Origin: Dermacentor variabilis
Taxonomy: Eukaryota > Arthropoda > Arachnida > Ixodida > Ixodidae
Assembly (NCBI RefSeq): GCF_050947875.1
Contig: NC_134568.1
Coordinates: forward strand, 212,231,632-212,295,631
Direction: 5' to 3'
Length of the DNA: 64,000 nucleotides
Below are positions 23,502 to 34,397 of this stretch, one piece after another; the stretch's first letter is position 1, and each line of letters begins with the position of its first letter. The notes under the pieces were generated by a model. That model saw only the letters and a program-made list of their open reading frames with translations, did not search any database and had not been told where the DNA came from. Both the position numbers and the translations under genes were made by a program.

Positions 23502-24548
23502 CTAGGCCCGGCCGTTCTCGTTTCCCGAAGGGTTGGGTTGCCCACCCTGATTATTATTGGGCCCTCTCTGTTGGTTTCTGTCATCTCGAAACCGCGTCCA
23601 GCATTGGTGCGCGACGTGACCGATGCGACGGCATAGCTGGCATCGTGGACGCCCGTCGTCGGCACGGGAATTTCTTGCTGGCCAAGGCACCGGAGGACGA
23701 CGTGCATCTTCAATAGCTTTCAGGCGGTCCGATAATGTGGCTATAGAGTCCGCGATCGCCCTTAAGTCCCTATCGCGGTCGGTGGCCTCTCGCGGGCGAA
23801 GATGTTCTGCCGCAGCGCAGGTAGCTAGACATGCCGGAGGCGGCTGCATTGTTACCCCGGCGGGGGTCACTCCCGCGAAGGGTGCCGCGGCGAGTGGGTA
23901 CCACGACTGCTGGCCGGCAGGGAGGTGGGTGCCGACCGCTTCTGGTTGGTATGCACGTGCCATCAAAGCCGCCTGATTAATCCGCTGCAGAATTTGCAGG
24001 AAAGTTGAGCAATTGTCCGGATTAGCCATGATTATCTTCTCCTGCACGTCTGGACGCAGGCCGCGCATGAGGCGCCGTAGCCGTTCCTCTTCTGTCATAG
24101 AGGGATTAATTTTGGCGCACAGCTGCACAATGTCATAGTAGTATTGCTCGGGGGACTCTGATGGCAGCTGCGTTCGGTTTTGGAGCCGCAAATATGCGAT
24201 CTCAACTGAGTGACGACTTGTGAAGGACGTTTTTAAGAGCGTCGCCCACTCTTCCCATGTATTAGGGGCACCCGTTAGAATTTGCGTGGTGTGCCACTTT
24301 TTCGCATTGCCATCTAATGCCAAATATAAAAATTTTGCTTTCGTCCCTTCATCCCAGTTGTTGAGGGAGGCTACGTGTTCGTAGCAAAGCAGCCACTCGG
24401 TTATTGACTCTTCCGGTGTGCCTCTAAAGACTGGCGGTCCGACGAAAGGTTTAGCTTGAGGGGTCGACATGGTAGCGAGAACAGTAGGGGGTTCGGTTAT
24501 ATTCGAGCTGTTAGAGCTAGGTTCTTGGGGTTTGTTGCCACGGCCCAT
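23502..24548 (-). CDS. gag: Gypsy Gag polyprotein
   Basis: Gag forms the particle that packages the retrotransposon RNA. I chose the ATG at 24548 (MGRGNKPQEP), because the longer frame to 24590 starts only with GTG. The protein is about 348 residues. A Ser/Pro-rich start is followed by the retrotransposon gag domain (WLLCYEHVASLNNW, AKFLYLALDGNAKKWH, TSRHSVEIAYLRLQ, ESPEQYYYDIVQLC). Near the C-terminus is one CCHC zinc knuckle, C303-x2-C-x4-H-x4-C316, then an Asn/Gln/Gly-rich tail. The frame is intact. It starts about 45 bases from the 5' LTR, which leaves a very short leader. Confidence 0.92.
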   Translation of the reverse strand: MGRGNKPQEPSSNSSNITEPPTVLATMSTPQAKPFVGPPVFRGTPEESITEWLLCYEHVASLNNWDEGTKAKFLYLALDGNAKKWHTTQILTGAPNTWEEWATLLKTSFTSRHSVEIAYLRLQNRTQLPSESPEQYYYDIVQLCAKINPSMTEEERLRRLMRGLRPDVQEKIIMANPDNCSTFLQILQRINQAALMARAYQPEAVGTHLPAGQQSWYPLAAAPFAGVTPAGVTMQPPPACLATCAAAEHLRPREATDRDRDLRAIADSIATLSDRLKAIEDARRPPVPWPARNSRADDGRPRCQLCRRIGHVAHQCWTRFRDDRNQQRGPNNNQGGQPNPSGNENGRA

Positions 24549-24592
24549 GATATTAGTGCGTGGCCTTCGGTACCCAGCACACTCCACCACTT

Positions 24593-25271
24593 TGTAGCGA
24601 AGTGACGCAGCCGTGAGATATCAGACGCATAAACTCACCAGGGAGACGGAAGAAGAATGGGGATGAGCTCTGGCAGGGGCAAGTCCAAATCCGCAGGTAC
24701 GACGACGACAGTAGCATTTGAATAACTAGGTTTATTCTCTTGGTATTTACCTTAAGTTTAAACTGTACAAAATATATACAAGCAAAACGATGTCATACCC
24801 GTCGTCGTCGGCCTGCCTGACCGGCCTGGTCTCCCCTGGCGAAGATGCGCCGTCTGCTGCTGTCTACTTGCTCACTCTAAAACTACCCCAAACTATTCCT
24901 TAAATAAGTTTCCCCAGCATCCAAGAGACACTTTTCTCCACCAATGGGCTACTTCGTTACTCCGACCAATCAGGCAAGCCGACATCATCCAATAAGCGGC
25001 AGAGTTCAAGGGGTCAAGAAATGGTCGCGTCAACGCTCCGTACACAAAAGCACTCTGACCATAACTAATTGGCCTTTGACAGCCGAGCGTGAGAAGACGA
25101 CGCGACATGTGCAGGTGTGACGTCAGGTGCGGCGGGGGCGGCGGCCGCGCGGCAGCACTGTCTGCGGCGCCGTCGAGGTCATTTGTGTACAAAGGTTTGC
25201 CCTGCGTCAAGGACCCCACAAAATTCCCCGAAAGACAGCAAAGAAGGCCGCGTTACATTGTCTTCGCGACA
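24593..25271 (-). repeat. Gypsy 5' LTR
   Basis: This is the upstream LTR in the coding orientation and should hold the element's promoter. It is 679 bp and about 99% identical to the other LTR. On the minus strand AAGTGGTGGAGTGTGCTGG follows directly. This is where a primer-binding site is expected, but I could not assign a tRNA. Confidence 0.95.
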
Positions 25272-25333
25272 CCCACGTGACGGAAACGGCCGTCCAGTCA
25301 TCGTAAACAAGTCGCCTCTCTGCGGGACGGTTT

Positions 25334-25440
25334 ACACACACACACACACACGCACACACACGCACACACACACGCACACGCACGCACACACACGCACACA
25401 CACACGCACACACACACGCACACACACACACGCACGCACG

Positions 25441-25475
<35 letters not shown>
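25334..25475 (+). repeat. (CA)n microsatellite inside LTR copy B
   Basis: About 140 bases of CA units with CG interruptions. Copies A, C and D of the same LTR carry only 10-30 bases of CA/GT at the same place, so the expansion happened inside this copy. Confidence 0.95.
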
Positions 25476-25477
<2 letters not shown>

Positions 25478-25840
25478 CCTTGCACGAAGTTCACGGTCCG
25501 GAGCTGACGTCAGACGGACTTCGTAGAACTTGGGGCTTGTGTCAGGAAAGGTGCCATTTATTCCCCGAGCTGACCCCTGCAGCGCGGCCGGGTGCCCATT
25601 GTCTTGCGTCTTGGACGGCGCGTGTGAAGGGGCCTTTGTAGACGTTCCCGCGGCAACTCCCCCGCTCATAGCAGAACAGGTCGGCGTTGGTGGGTTCGGT
25701 ATCAATAGTTCGCCCGCCAAACGCTTCAGTCACAACGGCGACGAGGCTAGAGCGTAGCGGTGGCGCTCCTAGAAAGTTGACGCCGCTGTCGCAACTGGCT
25801 GGCAAAACTAGCGCCTCAGCTGGGCCGTTCTTAACACCAC

Positions 25841-26143
25841 CCGAAGCCCTTTTCGTGTATTCGCGGGCTTCTTTCACGCTCGGAAAAACCTTTATGCAGC
25901 ACGTATTGAGCAACAGAAGCTGTATCGGGCGTTTTTCATGTTGCTCTACAATGTTCTTTTTTACTTTTCATCTACTTGTAATATTTGAGAAGTTGGTTAA
26001 TTAAAACTAATTATGCAATTAGACGGAATAAAAGAAAGATACTCCAAGCGAGAGCAAACATTACCTTGGCTCTCGATCTCCAGATATACGTGGCATTCGC
26101 ATATATTTAAATCTTCTTGCGTGGTAGTGGGGACACCCTGTAT
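25841..26143 (-). mobile_element. Right part of the outer nested element, mariner-type end
   Basis: The part 25845-25890 is the inverted mate of 18555-18590. The segment ends at 26143 with GGGGACACCCTGTA followed by TA, a terminus typical of tick mariner-like elements (ACAGGGTGTCCCC from the outside). The matching left terminus is not visible, so the host of the solo LTR is probably a damaged mariner-like element. Confidence 0.5.
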
Positions 26144-26174
26144 AGAAAGAACCAACCTAACAATTGATTTTATT

Positions 26175-26388
26175 GTTGTTGCAGCATCGCTCTGTGTAGA
26201 CAACGCATAGTTAGGACTCCCGAGGAGCAGCGTGAATACGGCGAGCGGCCAAGGGAAAAGGAGCGGCAATACGACCAGCGGCGGCGTGCTGACGCTGGTC
26301 GTATTGTCGTGGAATTCCAGCACAGGCAAAGTCCGCACGTCCGCATTTTCCTGTTGCTGAATAATGCGCCGGATGAGTAATTGAGCAG
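26175..26388 (+). pseudogene. Arg/Glu-rich coding fragment, transposon-like
   Basis: After an acceptor-like GTTGTTGCAG (ends at 26182) one frame reads through VRTPEEQREYGERPREKERQ and ends DE-stop at about 26385. Charged repeats of this type occur in the N-terminal parts of arthropod transposon proteins. I recognise the style but cannot name the family. It may also be chance. Confidence 0.3.
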
Positions 26389-26655
26389 TAAAGCATTGTA
26401 TACAGCAAACAGCTCCGCTGGACGTCCACTTTCGCAGGCCCGGGATGGCGGATCAGTCTTTTATTTAAGTATTGTCACTGACTTATATATTGTATTTGCA
26501 GTGTTTTGTATTGTGTGCAGTACTTTATTTAGTGAGTGTACAGATGTTCTGGTAATGTGCGCTGCGATTAGACGCTCACGTGTTTCAGATATTTCGCGCT
26601 CTCTGACCAACCAATACATGAAACATGCTTGATTTATGTGATTTTTATTTCTCCG

Positions 26656-27009
26656 CTATTTTCTTGAAGCGAAGCGGCCCACTGTTCTGTGGTTTCGCGC
26701 GGGGGTTGGTCGTTGGTTGGGTTCTCGCTGGGTTGACGTTTCCAGGCTATTAAAAATTGTGGGGGGTTCAAACGTGGGTACTTTAGTGTACCAGCCCGAT
26801 GTTTCACACGGATGTAACCCATGCTTCCTTGGCAGATTTGCGACTGTTCCGAAGCTGTGTCCGCACTCATCGGCAGTCTGTCGGATCGTAATTTCCGGCA
26901 TCAACGTTACGTACGGGAGAACGTCTATTTCGAAGCCTTCATCGACAATTACCTTCTTGGTCGGTCTTTGATGGTAGATTGGGCCTGTTGTGCGAAAGCA
27001 CCGAAACAT
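26656..27009 (-). pseudogene. Mariner-like transposase fragment (helix-turn-helix part)
   Basis: The frame contains EGFEIDVLPYVTLMPEITIR and DECGHSFGTVANLPRKHGLHP. These match in spacing the second helix-turn-helix of arthropod mariner-like transposases, where a VL.YV..NP-type helix is followed by a TV.RIL.KH..HP block. The catalytic domain is not present beyond that point. To the right the fragment ends at a GT microsatellite. It is an isolated relic. The intact-order counterpart lies at 39149-40140. Confidence 0.55.
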
Positions 27010-27106
27010 ATTTTTTGAAGGTTGGCTTGGTTGGAAGTGGACGGTGTTGGCGGCGAGCTGCGTACAGCCGTATCGCTAATGAGGCGTTGCCATTCGTCTG
27101 CAGGTA

Positions 27107-27249
<143 letters not shown>

Positions 27250-27462
27250 ACAAGTAATGAGGAGGGAAGATAACCGATGGTCATTAAGAATTACAGAATG
27301 GATTCCAAGGGAAGGGAAGCGTAGCAGAGGGCGACAGAAAGTTAGGTGGGCGGATGAGATTAAGAAGTTTGCAGGGACAACATGGCCACAGTTAGTACAT
27401 GACCGGGGTAGTTGGAGAAGTGTGGGAGAGGCCTTTGCCCTGCAGTGGGCATAACCAGGCTG

Positions 27463-27464
<2 letters not shown>
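27250..27464 (+). mobile_element. RTE-clade LINE, 3' end
   Basis: This encodes the last about 65 residues of an RTE-type protein in one open frame (RREDNRWSL, WIPREGKRSRGRQ, KKFAGTTWPQLVHD, EAFALQWA-stop), then a short 3' sequence ATAACCAGGCTGATAA. It is the sister of 6105-6565, in the opposite orientation. The upstream part of the LINE is absent, because the GT tract replaces it. Confidence 0.75.

Positions 27465-27503
<39 letters not shown>
27465..27503 (+). repeat. (TA)n tail of the RTE 3' end
   Basis: About 38 bases of TA directly follow the LINE's 3' sequence, where the sister copy at 6105 has a GAT repeat. Tandem-repeat tails are known for RTE elements. Confidence 0.9.
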
Positions 27504-27505
<2 letters not shown>

Positions 27506-28274
27506 GGTAGAATACCTCGTTCCCGTGCAAGAAGTCATGTCAGCACTAGTGAGTCACAACGTGGTTTTAAAGCGAAGCTTTCTTTGGTTCTTCCTTGGAC
27601 TTTCCCACTGCTGGTGGTGCTGCTGTTGTAGCTGCTGTCTGCCGCACCGCGGGGCGGTTCAGCCCGTGTGTATACATGACAGGGGCGCCGCCAGAGAGGT
27701 AAGGCCACGAGAGGAACTCGTTTGGGCCTCTGCACGACGTGGAATGTGCACAATATGCTCTGGAGCTCCCTGGGCGTCGCCACATAAGCCTCTTGACAGC
27801 TGTAATTATCCGTCACCCTCCCTTCCCCCCACCCCGCAAAAGCATTGCAGAAATTGCAGCGCTTACCTTTCTACTGACGTGCAAGTGAGTACAAAGGGAA
27901 CCTAGATAGAATTGTGGAGAGGAGGGGAGAGAGGCGGCAGAGAATGAGTAGGACAGATGCAGTCGCGAAACGAGGGAATAACAGCCTTGCCACTCTTCGC
28001 TCGCGGGGGAGGGAGGAGGGAAGGGGAGGGTAACTGGGAAAAGGTGACGTGCGAAGTCAAGGAAACGACACGCAGCGGTTGCGGGCAAACTGGATAAATA
28101 TAAGTTCACGGTACGGTACGGTACGTTTCTGCTATTTGTGAAAAATTAAAACCATGCAATTATGTCAAGCGGACAAGTTACGCAGGGCATGCAGAAGCAG
28201 AGCCGCATTAAAGATCACCGCATGTGTCTAGACGACACAACGGAAGCGGTCGCACGCCAAATCAACACTTCTGT
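27504..28274. other. Non-coding stretch
   Basis: No gene is recognised. A purine-rich run (27910-28040) and a short GGTAC repeat near 28112 are the only patterns. Confidence 0.45.
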
Positions 28275-28500
28275 GCCCGCCGCGGTAGCTTTGCGCTATG
28301 GCATTGCTCGAGGTCGCGGGTTCGATCCCGGCTGCGACAGCCGCATTTCGACGGGGGCGAAAAAAAAGAAGCGCTCGTGTACTTTGATTTAGGGATACGT
28401 TAAAGAACACCACGGTGTCAAAATTAATCCGGAGTCGGCCACTACCGCTTCGCTCATAATCCGATTGTGGCTTTCGCACGTACAGCTCCATAATTCAATT
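28275..28500 (+). mobile_element. tRNA-derived SINE (Ruka-like)
   Basis: The head is CCCGCCGCGGTAGC with a good B-box region GGTCGCGGGTTCGATCCCGG, followed by GCCGCATTTCGACGG and a diverged body (GTTAAAGAACACCACGG, TCATAATCCGATTGTGG). The box-B part is the closest of all copies to a real tRNA. Confidence 0.8.
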
Positions 28501-29155
28501 AAAGTTTAATACTTCTGCCACGACGCGATGTGCCATCTGAGGCAATGACAATGCTGAACACTCTCAGGGGTTATGAAATATGGTGCACAACAACGCCTCA
28601 AGCAAACACGTCCCCCCTTTGTGTTCTGTGTACTACGCAGACAAATAGCAGTGGTACACGCAAGGTAACGTTTAACATCAACTATCATTGTCGTGTGTTG
28701 GACTAAGAAAAAATTAAACATTGGCCCTCAACATCACCGCTAATTATCGTCAATCAAAGCAAACAACACAGAAAGCTTCGCTTACATCGATTCCCACAGT
28801 GCGTGGGATCTGCATAGTTTTCTTGATTGTTTTTCCAGAATGTTGTAGCGCGTAGTTTCGCGTTACTGTGTGAATTTTCTGGTTTCCATTTTTTTTCTCT
28901 TCTTCCTTTTTCTTCTTTTATTCCATTTACCGCTTTCCCCAGCACAGGGTAGCCAGCCGGTACTTAAACTGGCTAACCTCCCTGTCTTTCCTCTCCTTTG
29001 TCTCCTCCTCCTTTCCAGAGATGCCGCTATGGCGGAAGCAGTCTAGTAGATGGCAGTGAAGCTAACCCGTTGACAAGATAATGTCCCGCTACGATCTGAA
29101 GTCGTACAAGAACGTGCCGAAAACTTTTCTGTGATCGCCCTTAACATGATAATGC
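28501..29155. other. Non-coding stretch
   Basis: I see nothing recognisable here. A pyrimidine-rich run lies at 28870-28940. Confidence 0.45.
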
Positions 29156-29159
29156 GCGT

Positions 29160-29839
29160 TGTTAAGAACGGCCGGCTGAGGTGCAAGTTTTGACAGCCAG
29201 TTGCGACAGCGGCGTCAACTTTTCCTGGAAAGCCACCGTCATCCTCTAGCCAAACGGTGTCACTAAGTCTACTCTGTGCGGGGTACAATGCGCCACGTCC
29301 GCCACTCTGCGTCGCGGGATTGCCGAGATGAGTTCGACGAACCAGGCTTTGTGACGGAACACGCCACCGCCGACCCGGTCTGCTGTGAGAAAGGGAGTGT
29401 CCGAGGGAACGTTGTTGGAGACCCCTTCCCACGCACCGTTCCTGACGTTCGCCCCGAGTTCTGCGAAGACGGTCTGACCTCGGTTCGGGGCCGTCAACCT
29501 GTGCGGAAGGGTGTGTGTGTAAGCCCTCCCGCAGAGAGGTCGCTCGTCTACGTCTACTGATTGAACGTTTCCCTCACCTAGGGATCGAGGGAGGACCGAC
29601 TGTTTATAAACCGCTGTTGTGCGGCTGCTCAGGGTACTTTCTCTCGCAGTCATGTTAGACTGGTGAACTGCAACGTCCTTATGTAGATACCGTAAATAAA
29701 CCCATATTCCTCGTTCTCAACAACGTCCTCAGCGTGGATAAGTTGGACGACGGCATGGGCCAGCTACCATCTAATTCATGCCGGAATCCAATCTTGACAA
29801 CTGGTTACGAACGGTGGGATTGACCTCCCAATCCTTACA
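29160..29839 (+). mobile_element. Solo LTR, family S, copy C
   Basis: It runs from TGTTAAG to CCTTACA, flanked by the perfect 4-bp duplication GCGT (29156-29159 and 29840-29843). It is the reverse orientation of copies A and B. TATA box TTTATAAA is at 29603-29610, one copy of the promoter-side unit lies around 29640-29670, and AATAAA is at 29695-29700. It is the most diverged copy, with only a short GT tract. No coding region is attached. Confidence 0.87.
29603..29610 (+). promoter_or_regulatory. LTR TATA box, copy C
   Basis: TTTATAAA lies about 90 bases before AATAAA (29695-29700) in the same orientation, the usual LTR promoter and poly(A) signal order. Confidence 0.6.
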
Positions 29840-29843
29840 GCGT

Positions 29844-32800
29844 CCCACGCGATGCAGTTATTCCTTGATTTCACCAGCCGAGAGTGAAAGAACAGTTAAT
29901 TTTGCCTGTGACAACAGGGTGGAGGCAGACTAAACACCGCACGCAACAGCCGCGTCACATCAGGGAGAAGCTTTGTGCCGATTTTCACTGTCTTGCATGC
30001 GTAATCTTGCGAAGAGAAATTAAAATTTTGCAGCCGTATATCTCGGAACAGGAGCATGCTAGAAGAATTGTGCCAAGTGGAACTGTGTAGAAACGCGACT
30101 GCTTCTAACTTTACAAACATACCCGCGTACTGCAGTCACTAAAAATTCATTATTCAATTTTAGCTTTTTTTTTTTTTGGCCGGCTGACAGCGATAACGGT
30201 CATTGTGGTCCCTGTCCTCATAACTTATTCGCATAGGATAACTTTGCGCACCTCCCAGCGCCTAACTTTAAGAAAACCGGAAAACTTCATTGTGACCACC
30301 CTGTATATTCCGACACTCGCCGCTTGCGGAGTTCGTGCTGGCGCCGCTAGAGGGCTCAAGTGTGTCCAGAGAAAAGCGATAGTGGAGCCCAACTCGCGTA
30401 CGCGGCTCATGCTCGACACGTTTGGGCGTTGGCAATGCGGTGGGTCGCTACATTGCTTCAACGCTAATCGCATTAACGTTGACATTCATCGTAGGGTGGG
30501 TCCTGCTGGAATTTATTTCAATAAAGTTTGGTCTCTCTCGCTTTGGTAACTTTTTCGCCAGTAGCCGTATATCTTCGGTCAACCAGTCCAGCCCAACTCC
30601 TCCACCCTTCTGGAAAAGAAAGAAAATGGGGGTGGGGAGACCGCCAGTTTTTTTTTATATGTTACGCCAGTCATCGTCGGGACCGCACGCATTCTAGCCG
30701 GCTGTAAGGTGGTGCGGCCATTATTCTTCAAAGCGGCGCTGCTACCCAGGAGTTAAAATTGTATCCCCCCTCTTCCTTGAAGCCGTTGCGATCACTGTTT
30801 CTATCGTTTAAAACTCTCACCGTATCTTTACTTACGAAGGTCACGTTTAGAAGACTTGATCAAACAGGGCAAGCGGTAGTTTCTACATCGTCAAAAAAAT
30901 ATTTCTCCTTTTAAGCTGAGCCGTAGTAACATATTTGTCACCGCGCTCATCTAAGTTTGGCTGCCCAATTGGAGTTTTTTGTTGTTTTTATCGAAATCAT
31001 GGCTAGCCCTGACGCGGCATGAGCATCTTGCCTTACGTCTACCTACTAAAGCTTGTAAACCCAGCCGTTGAAAACTGCAACTGGCAGAGCGGCTGCTATT
31101 TACGGAAATTGCCTGGCACAACTAAGTGTAGATCAAATTAGATGACACAGTTGGTATCTGTGTAAAAATTGTTACTCCTTGGCGAGCAAGTGAACGCTTG
31201 GAGGAGGCAAAAGACCCCGGAGATTAAGCTTGCATTATCCTGCGTATCTACAAAACTTTGAAACTTCGAACGAGCCTGAGATAAAGCGCGAGGAGTCCGC
31301 AGAAAAGTCGGATCAATCGTCTTGGCACAAGTACATATCTTCAATTAACTTCGGCCGTATACAAAGAGCGTCGGAACAGTTCCGGATGTTTGAAGAACGT
31401 GCCTGCTGAAGGGGAGACTGCTCCACATTGGATCCCTTCACTCCCAAGCCGAGGCACCCAAACAACTCTATATGAGCAAGTCAAAATACTATAAAGAAAT
31501 ATATTTACGCCGTGTCTAGCTTTGCCAGTTACTCAGAAGGCAGTCTTGAAGTGCAAGCACTCAGCAGAGAGAGATTGCCTACTACCGGTCCCTTAAACGG
31601 ATCATACGGTGGACCACTTACACCGCAGGAAATTAAAGCATATTGCATTCTGTTGGCTTAAAAAAAAAAAAAAAAAGCGCTCGGCCGATATTGCTACCCT
31701 CTGCTCATTCAGTTGCCCATACCACCGCGAGATGTGCTCAATATTTAACGTGATGTGGCAATCGGGCCGGAAGGTCTGTTCTTAAAGGCGGAAAAAGAAT
31801 TTGAGATAATTTTAGTTGATTAATTAATTTGTTTATTTACTTATATGGCGCTTCCTTCTCACCACCTCGTGAAGCGGGTTCTCTCTATTTATTGCCTACA
31901 CCCTCAATGCGTGGGGCGGGAAGGCTGTGCCTCTCACGTCGTAGCTATATCCTTAGCAAGAAGGGCATCGTCTCGTGTAGTGCTTGTGAGTTAACTGCAA
32001 TAGCGGTGGGGCGCGGGTGACAGCGTAATAAAGGGTCACTAGAGTGGAATGTCGAAATGAATAGCGAATAACGCCTCTGCAATATCAAAGCAGCCGCTTT
32101 CGCAGTGACGTCATGGTTTATGGCACCGCCTGCTCGAGTCTGTAGTGAGTCGTTTATCGGCACGGTAGCGAAAGGCTTCAACCTAGCAAGTTTTCAAGAG
32201 TATGGCAGCGTCAAAACGACCAGAAATGCACCAGCAACACGCCAGATCGTCAAGTCTGCGTGCGTCTGGTGCAGCAGCTTTGTGCTCCGGTGTTCACTGG
32301 TGCAGTAGTGACAGTCCGTACGTTTCACCTTCTCTCCGTCTCTCTCTCTCTCTCTGCCACGTATCGCAGCGCGCACTCAATAAGCATGTTGCCATCTCTA
32401 GTTGTAGTCGTTATCGCTCGCTTTTTGCAACATTCGAACAAAATAAGATTCTGTGGCGCGTAAATATCGGAACTCTTGGGCACGCACGCCTGCGTCCTTG
32501 GCAAGGGTGCGCAACCTTGAGGAAGTTGAGATAAGCGACGCTACTTTTGTGGCAGTAGGTCGCGCCCGCCAGGCCACTGTGATCTCCGCGCCGGGCTGTG
32601 CCGAGTGGGGACCGGAAAACGTTGCCGGGTCATGGCCGATCGTTTTTTAAGTTTTGCGGAAGTTTTAAAAGTCGCCGGTTGCAGATAATTCGAGTCCTTG
32701 AGTTGGATTATTCAGAGAGGCGGGCGTTACTTGCACGAGAAATCGAAACGCAGATTCATCTGATTAATAAAATCACTAGTTAACTTACTAATTAATTACA

Positions 32801-34079
32801 TTACGCCATATATTGTGATTTACTCATTGTAGCCGGTGAGTAGCCGCAAATGCTTCCAAAGCTGTGTGCCCTGACTGTTTGAGCCTGGCACTGACGACAA
32901 TCGTACTCGCAACCACATGTAGCCAGCAGAGGAAGGTGCAGAACAACTTAATTGGGCGTTCAATTGAAATGTAGAAATAATAAAAGAGAAATGAAAGTGG
33001 CTTGAGATTTACACGTTACTGCAAAAAAGGTAACCGATTACAATTACTTCGTTGAAGAATGTAATTGATTACAGGGACCAATAACTGAACCACGGAAATA
33101 ATGAAATTACAAAAAGGTAATACTTTTACGTTCCTTTTCCTCCCAACTTTTAATAAATAACCAGCTTGCCTTCATTACATATCGTTTCTTTTGAATATGT
33201 CCGCCGGTTATTTTCCCTCGGTTTCTTGCTATACTCCATCGCAGCGACACTGAAAACTCGCGCGATGTGCGCGCTGGAGGATGTGGGTTCGACGTCCCCC
33301 TGTGACAAGTTGCCATATTTGCATGTAATTAATGCGATAAACGAGTATGACGCGAATGGGCACTTTCTACCGCACAGCAACGGGAAACGGTGCATAAAAG
33401 CGGATGCCTGCAGGGTTTGATGTATTGTTCCTGGGGACTGCCGTCGCAAAATAAAGTGACAGGGCGAGTGTCTCCGTGACACCCGCCGCCGCCGTCGTCC
33501 TCCGTGACACCCACCAAAGTTATTGGACAGCCAGCACTTCAGAAATGCCCGCTACGCGAACACGGCAAAGCCTTCACGGATTGCGCTGTTTAGCTCACTG
33601 CAGTTTGAAGCGTTCGAGCAAATAAAGGGGGGGGGGATAATCCCGAAGTAGATCCGTGTCACGAACACGAGTATAACGCGAGGCGCTTTCCAGCTGAGCC
33701 AGAAATTCGGGAAAAAAAAAGGTTATTCCTGCAAATACGGTATCTTTTTTTCACTTTGATTTCCCTTTTCATCACTTGTACATTTCAACTAAGAATGGAA
33801 GTTATTTGTCCTAAGCTTTCCCTCGCTCCATTGTCTCTTGACGGCACAGTCGTCACTAATAAAAAGATTAACTCCTCGGTTCCAGCTCTTCTCGTTTAGT
33901 GGCAATCTTGCGTATTTCTTCAATCCTCTCAGTTGTGAACAGATTCGCTTAAAGGGCTCCTCACTAGGTCTGGCCATCTTGAGCTGACAAGCGCAGAGCA
34001 TGCATTGCGCTATAACGATCGCGTTGCAGAGTATTACATCGCTACGTGTCGCGCGGAAAGACCTCAAATTTCAAACCGA
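29844..34079. other. Long non-coding stretch
   Basis: No gene is recognised over 4.2 kb. Weak items only: a mariner-type terminus (GACCACCCTGTATA) ends near 30306; an A-run lies at 31661-31676; a TAATTGATTAC/GATTACAATTAC-rich patch, as at some DNA-transposon ends, lies at 33020-33080; and a tRNA-like GGATGTGGGTTCGACGTCCC lies near 33278-33300, without a SINE body I know. Confidence 0.45.
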
Positions 34080-34092
34080 GCGTCGTTTTCCT

Positions 34093-34323
34093 ACTTGAAG
34101 ATAAGAGCGCTACGAAGACGCGGACTAAAAGAAGAACATGTACGACGGACAAGGCGCTGCTTCCATCTAAATGTTTTTTTTTTTTGAGGAAACTGTTTCT
34201 TCAAAAAAAAAACATTTAGTTGGAAGTAGCGCCTTGTCCGTCGTACATCTTCTTCTTTTAGTCCGCGTTTTCGTAGCGCTCTTCAAGTATGCAAAACCAA
34301 CTCGCCCACATCAAGCTTCTGCT
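34093..34323. repeat. Long hairpin (foldback) element
   Basis: Arms of about 92 bases (34093-34184 and 34200-34291) are nearly perfect complements. The left arm passes ACTTGAAG, GCGCTACGAA, CGCGGACTAAAAGAAGAA and GACAAGGCGCT, and the right arm returns through the same blocks. The short loop itself partly pairs. GCGTCGTTTTCCT flanks the unit at 34080-34092 and 34324-34336 as a 13-bp direct repeat that may be a target duplication. Confidence 0.7.
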
Positions 34324-34397
34324 GCGTCGTTTTCCTTTCTCCTCGCCGCCGCCGCGCTGCGAGCCCGAGGATGACGTACACGTGCTAGTGCGCCTAT

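Larger units (their letters stand above)
18865..25271 (-). mobile_element. Ty3/Gypsy LTR retrotransposon, nearly complete
   Basis: The element is 6407 bp with two LTRs of 678 and 679 bp, each with TG...CA tips, and a 4-bp target duplication CCCA (18861-18864, 25272-25275). On the minus strand the order is LTR, gag, protease, reverse transcriptase, RNase H, integrase, polypurine tract, LTR. RT before integrase defines the Gypsy (Metaviridae) order. By eye the LTRs differ by about six substitutions and one single-base indel, about 1%, so the insertion is young. The pol frame is broken at about 21952 and about 20460, so the copy seems unable to make a full Pol, unless these are assembly indels. 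It sits in the same orientation as the LTR it interrupts. Confidence 0.95.
18599..25836 (-). mobile_element. Solo LTR, family S, copy B, split by a Gypsy insertion
   Basis: The two LTR pieces are 18599-18864 and 25276-25836. The outer ends are TGTTAGG and TTAACA, as in copy A, and the flanks are the perfect 4-bp duplication CCAC (18595-18598 and 25837-25840). Joined they span about 830 bases, longer than the other copies mainly because of an expanded CA tract (25334-25475). The 31-bp promoter-side unit is present once here, against twice in copy A. TTTATAAA is at 18833-18840, and the AATAAA complement is at 18761-18766. The interruption begins and ends with the Gypsy element's own duplication, CCCA, so the LTR was in place first. 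Confidence 0.88.

Noticed and set aside
24575..24592. Assigning a tRNA to the Gypsy primer-binding site
   Set aside because: The sequence after the 5' LTR has TGG twice but I cannot match it to a tRNA 3' end with confidence.
28275..28350. tRNA-like box A and box B
   Set aside because: Part of a SINE head; no complete cloverleaf and the SINE body follows, so not a tRNA gene.
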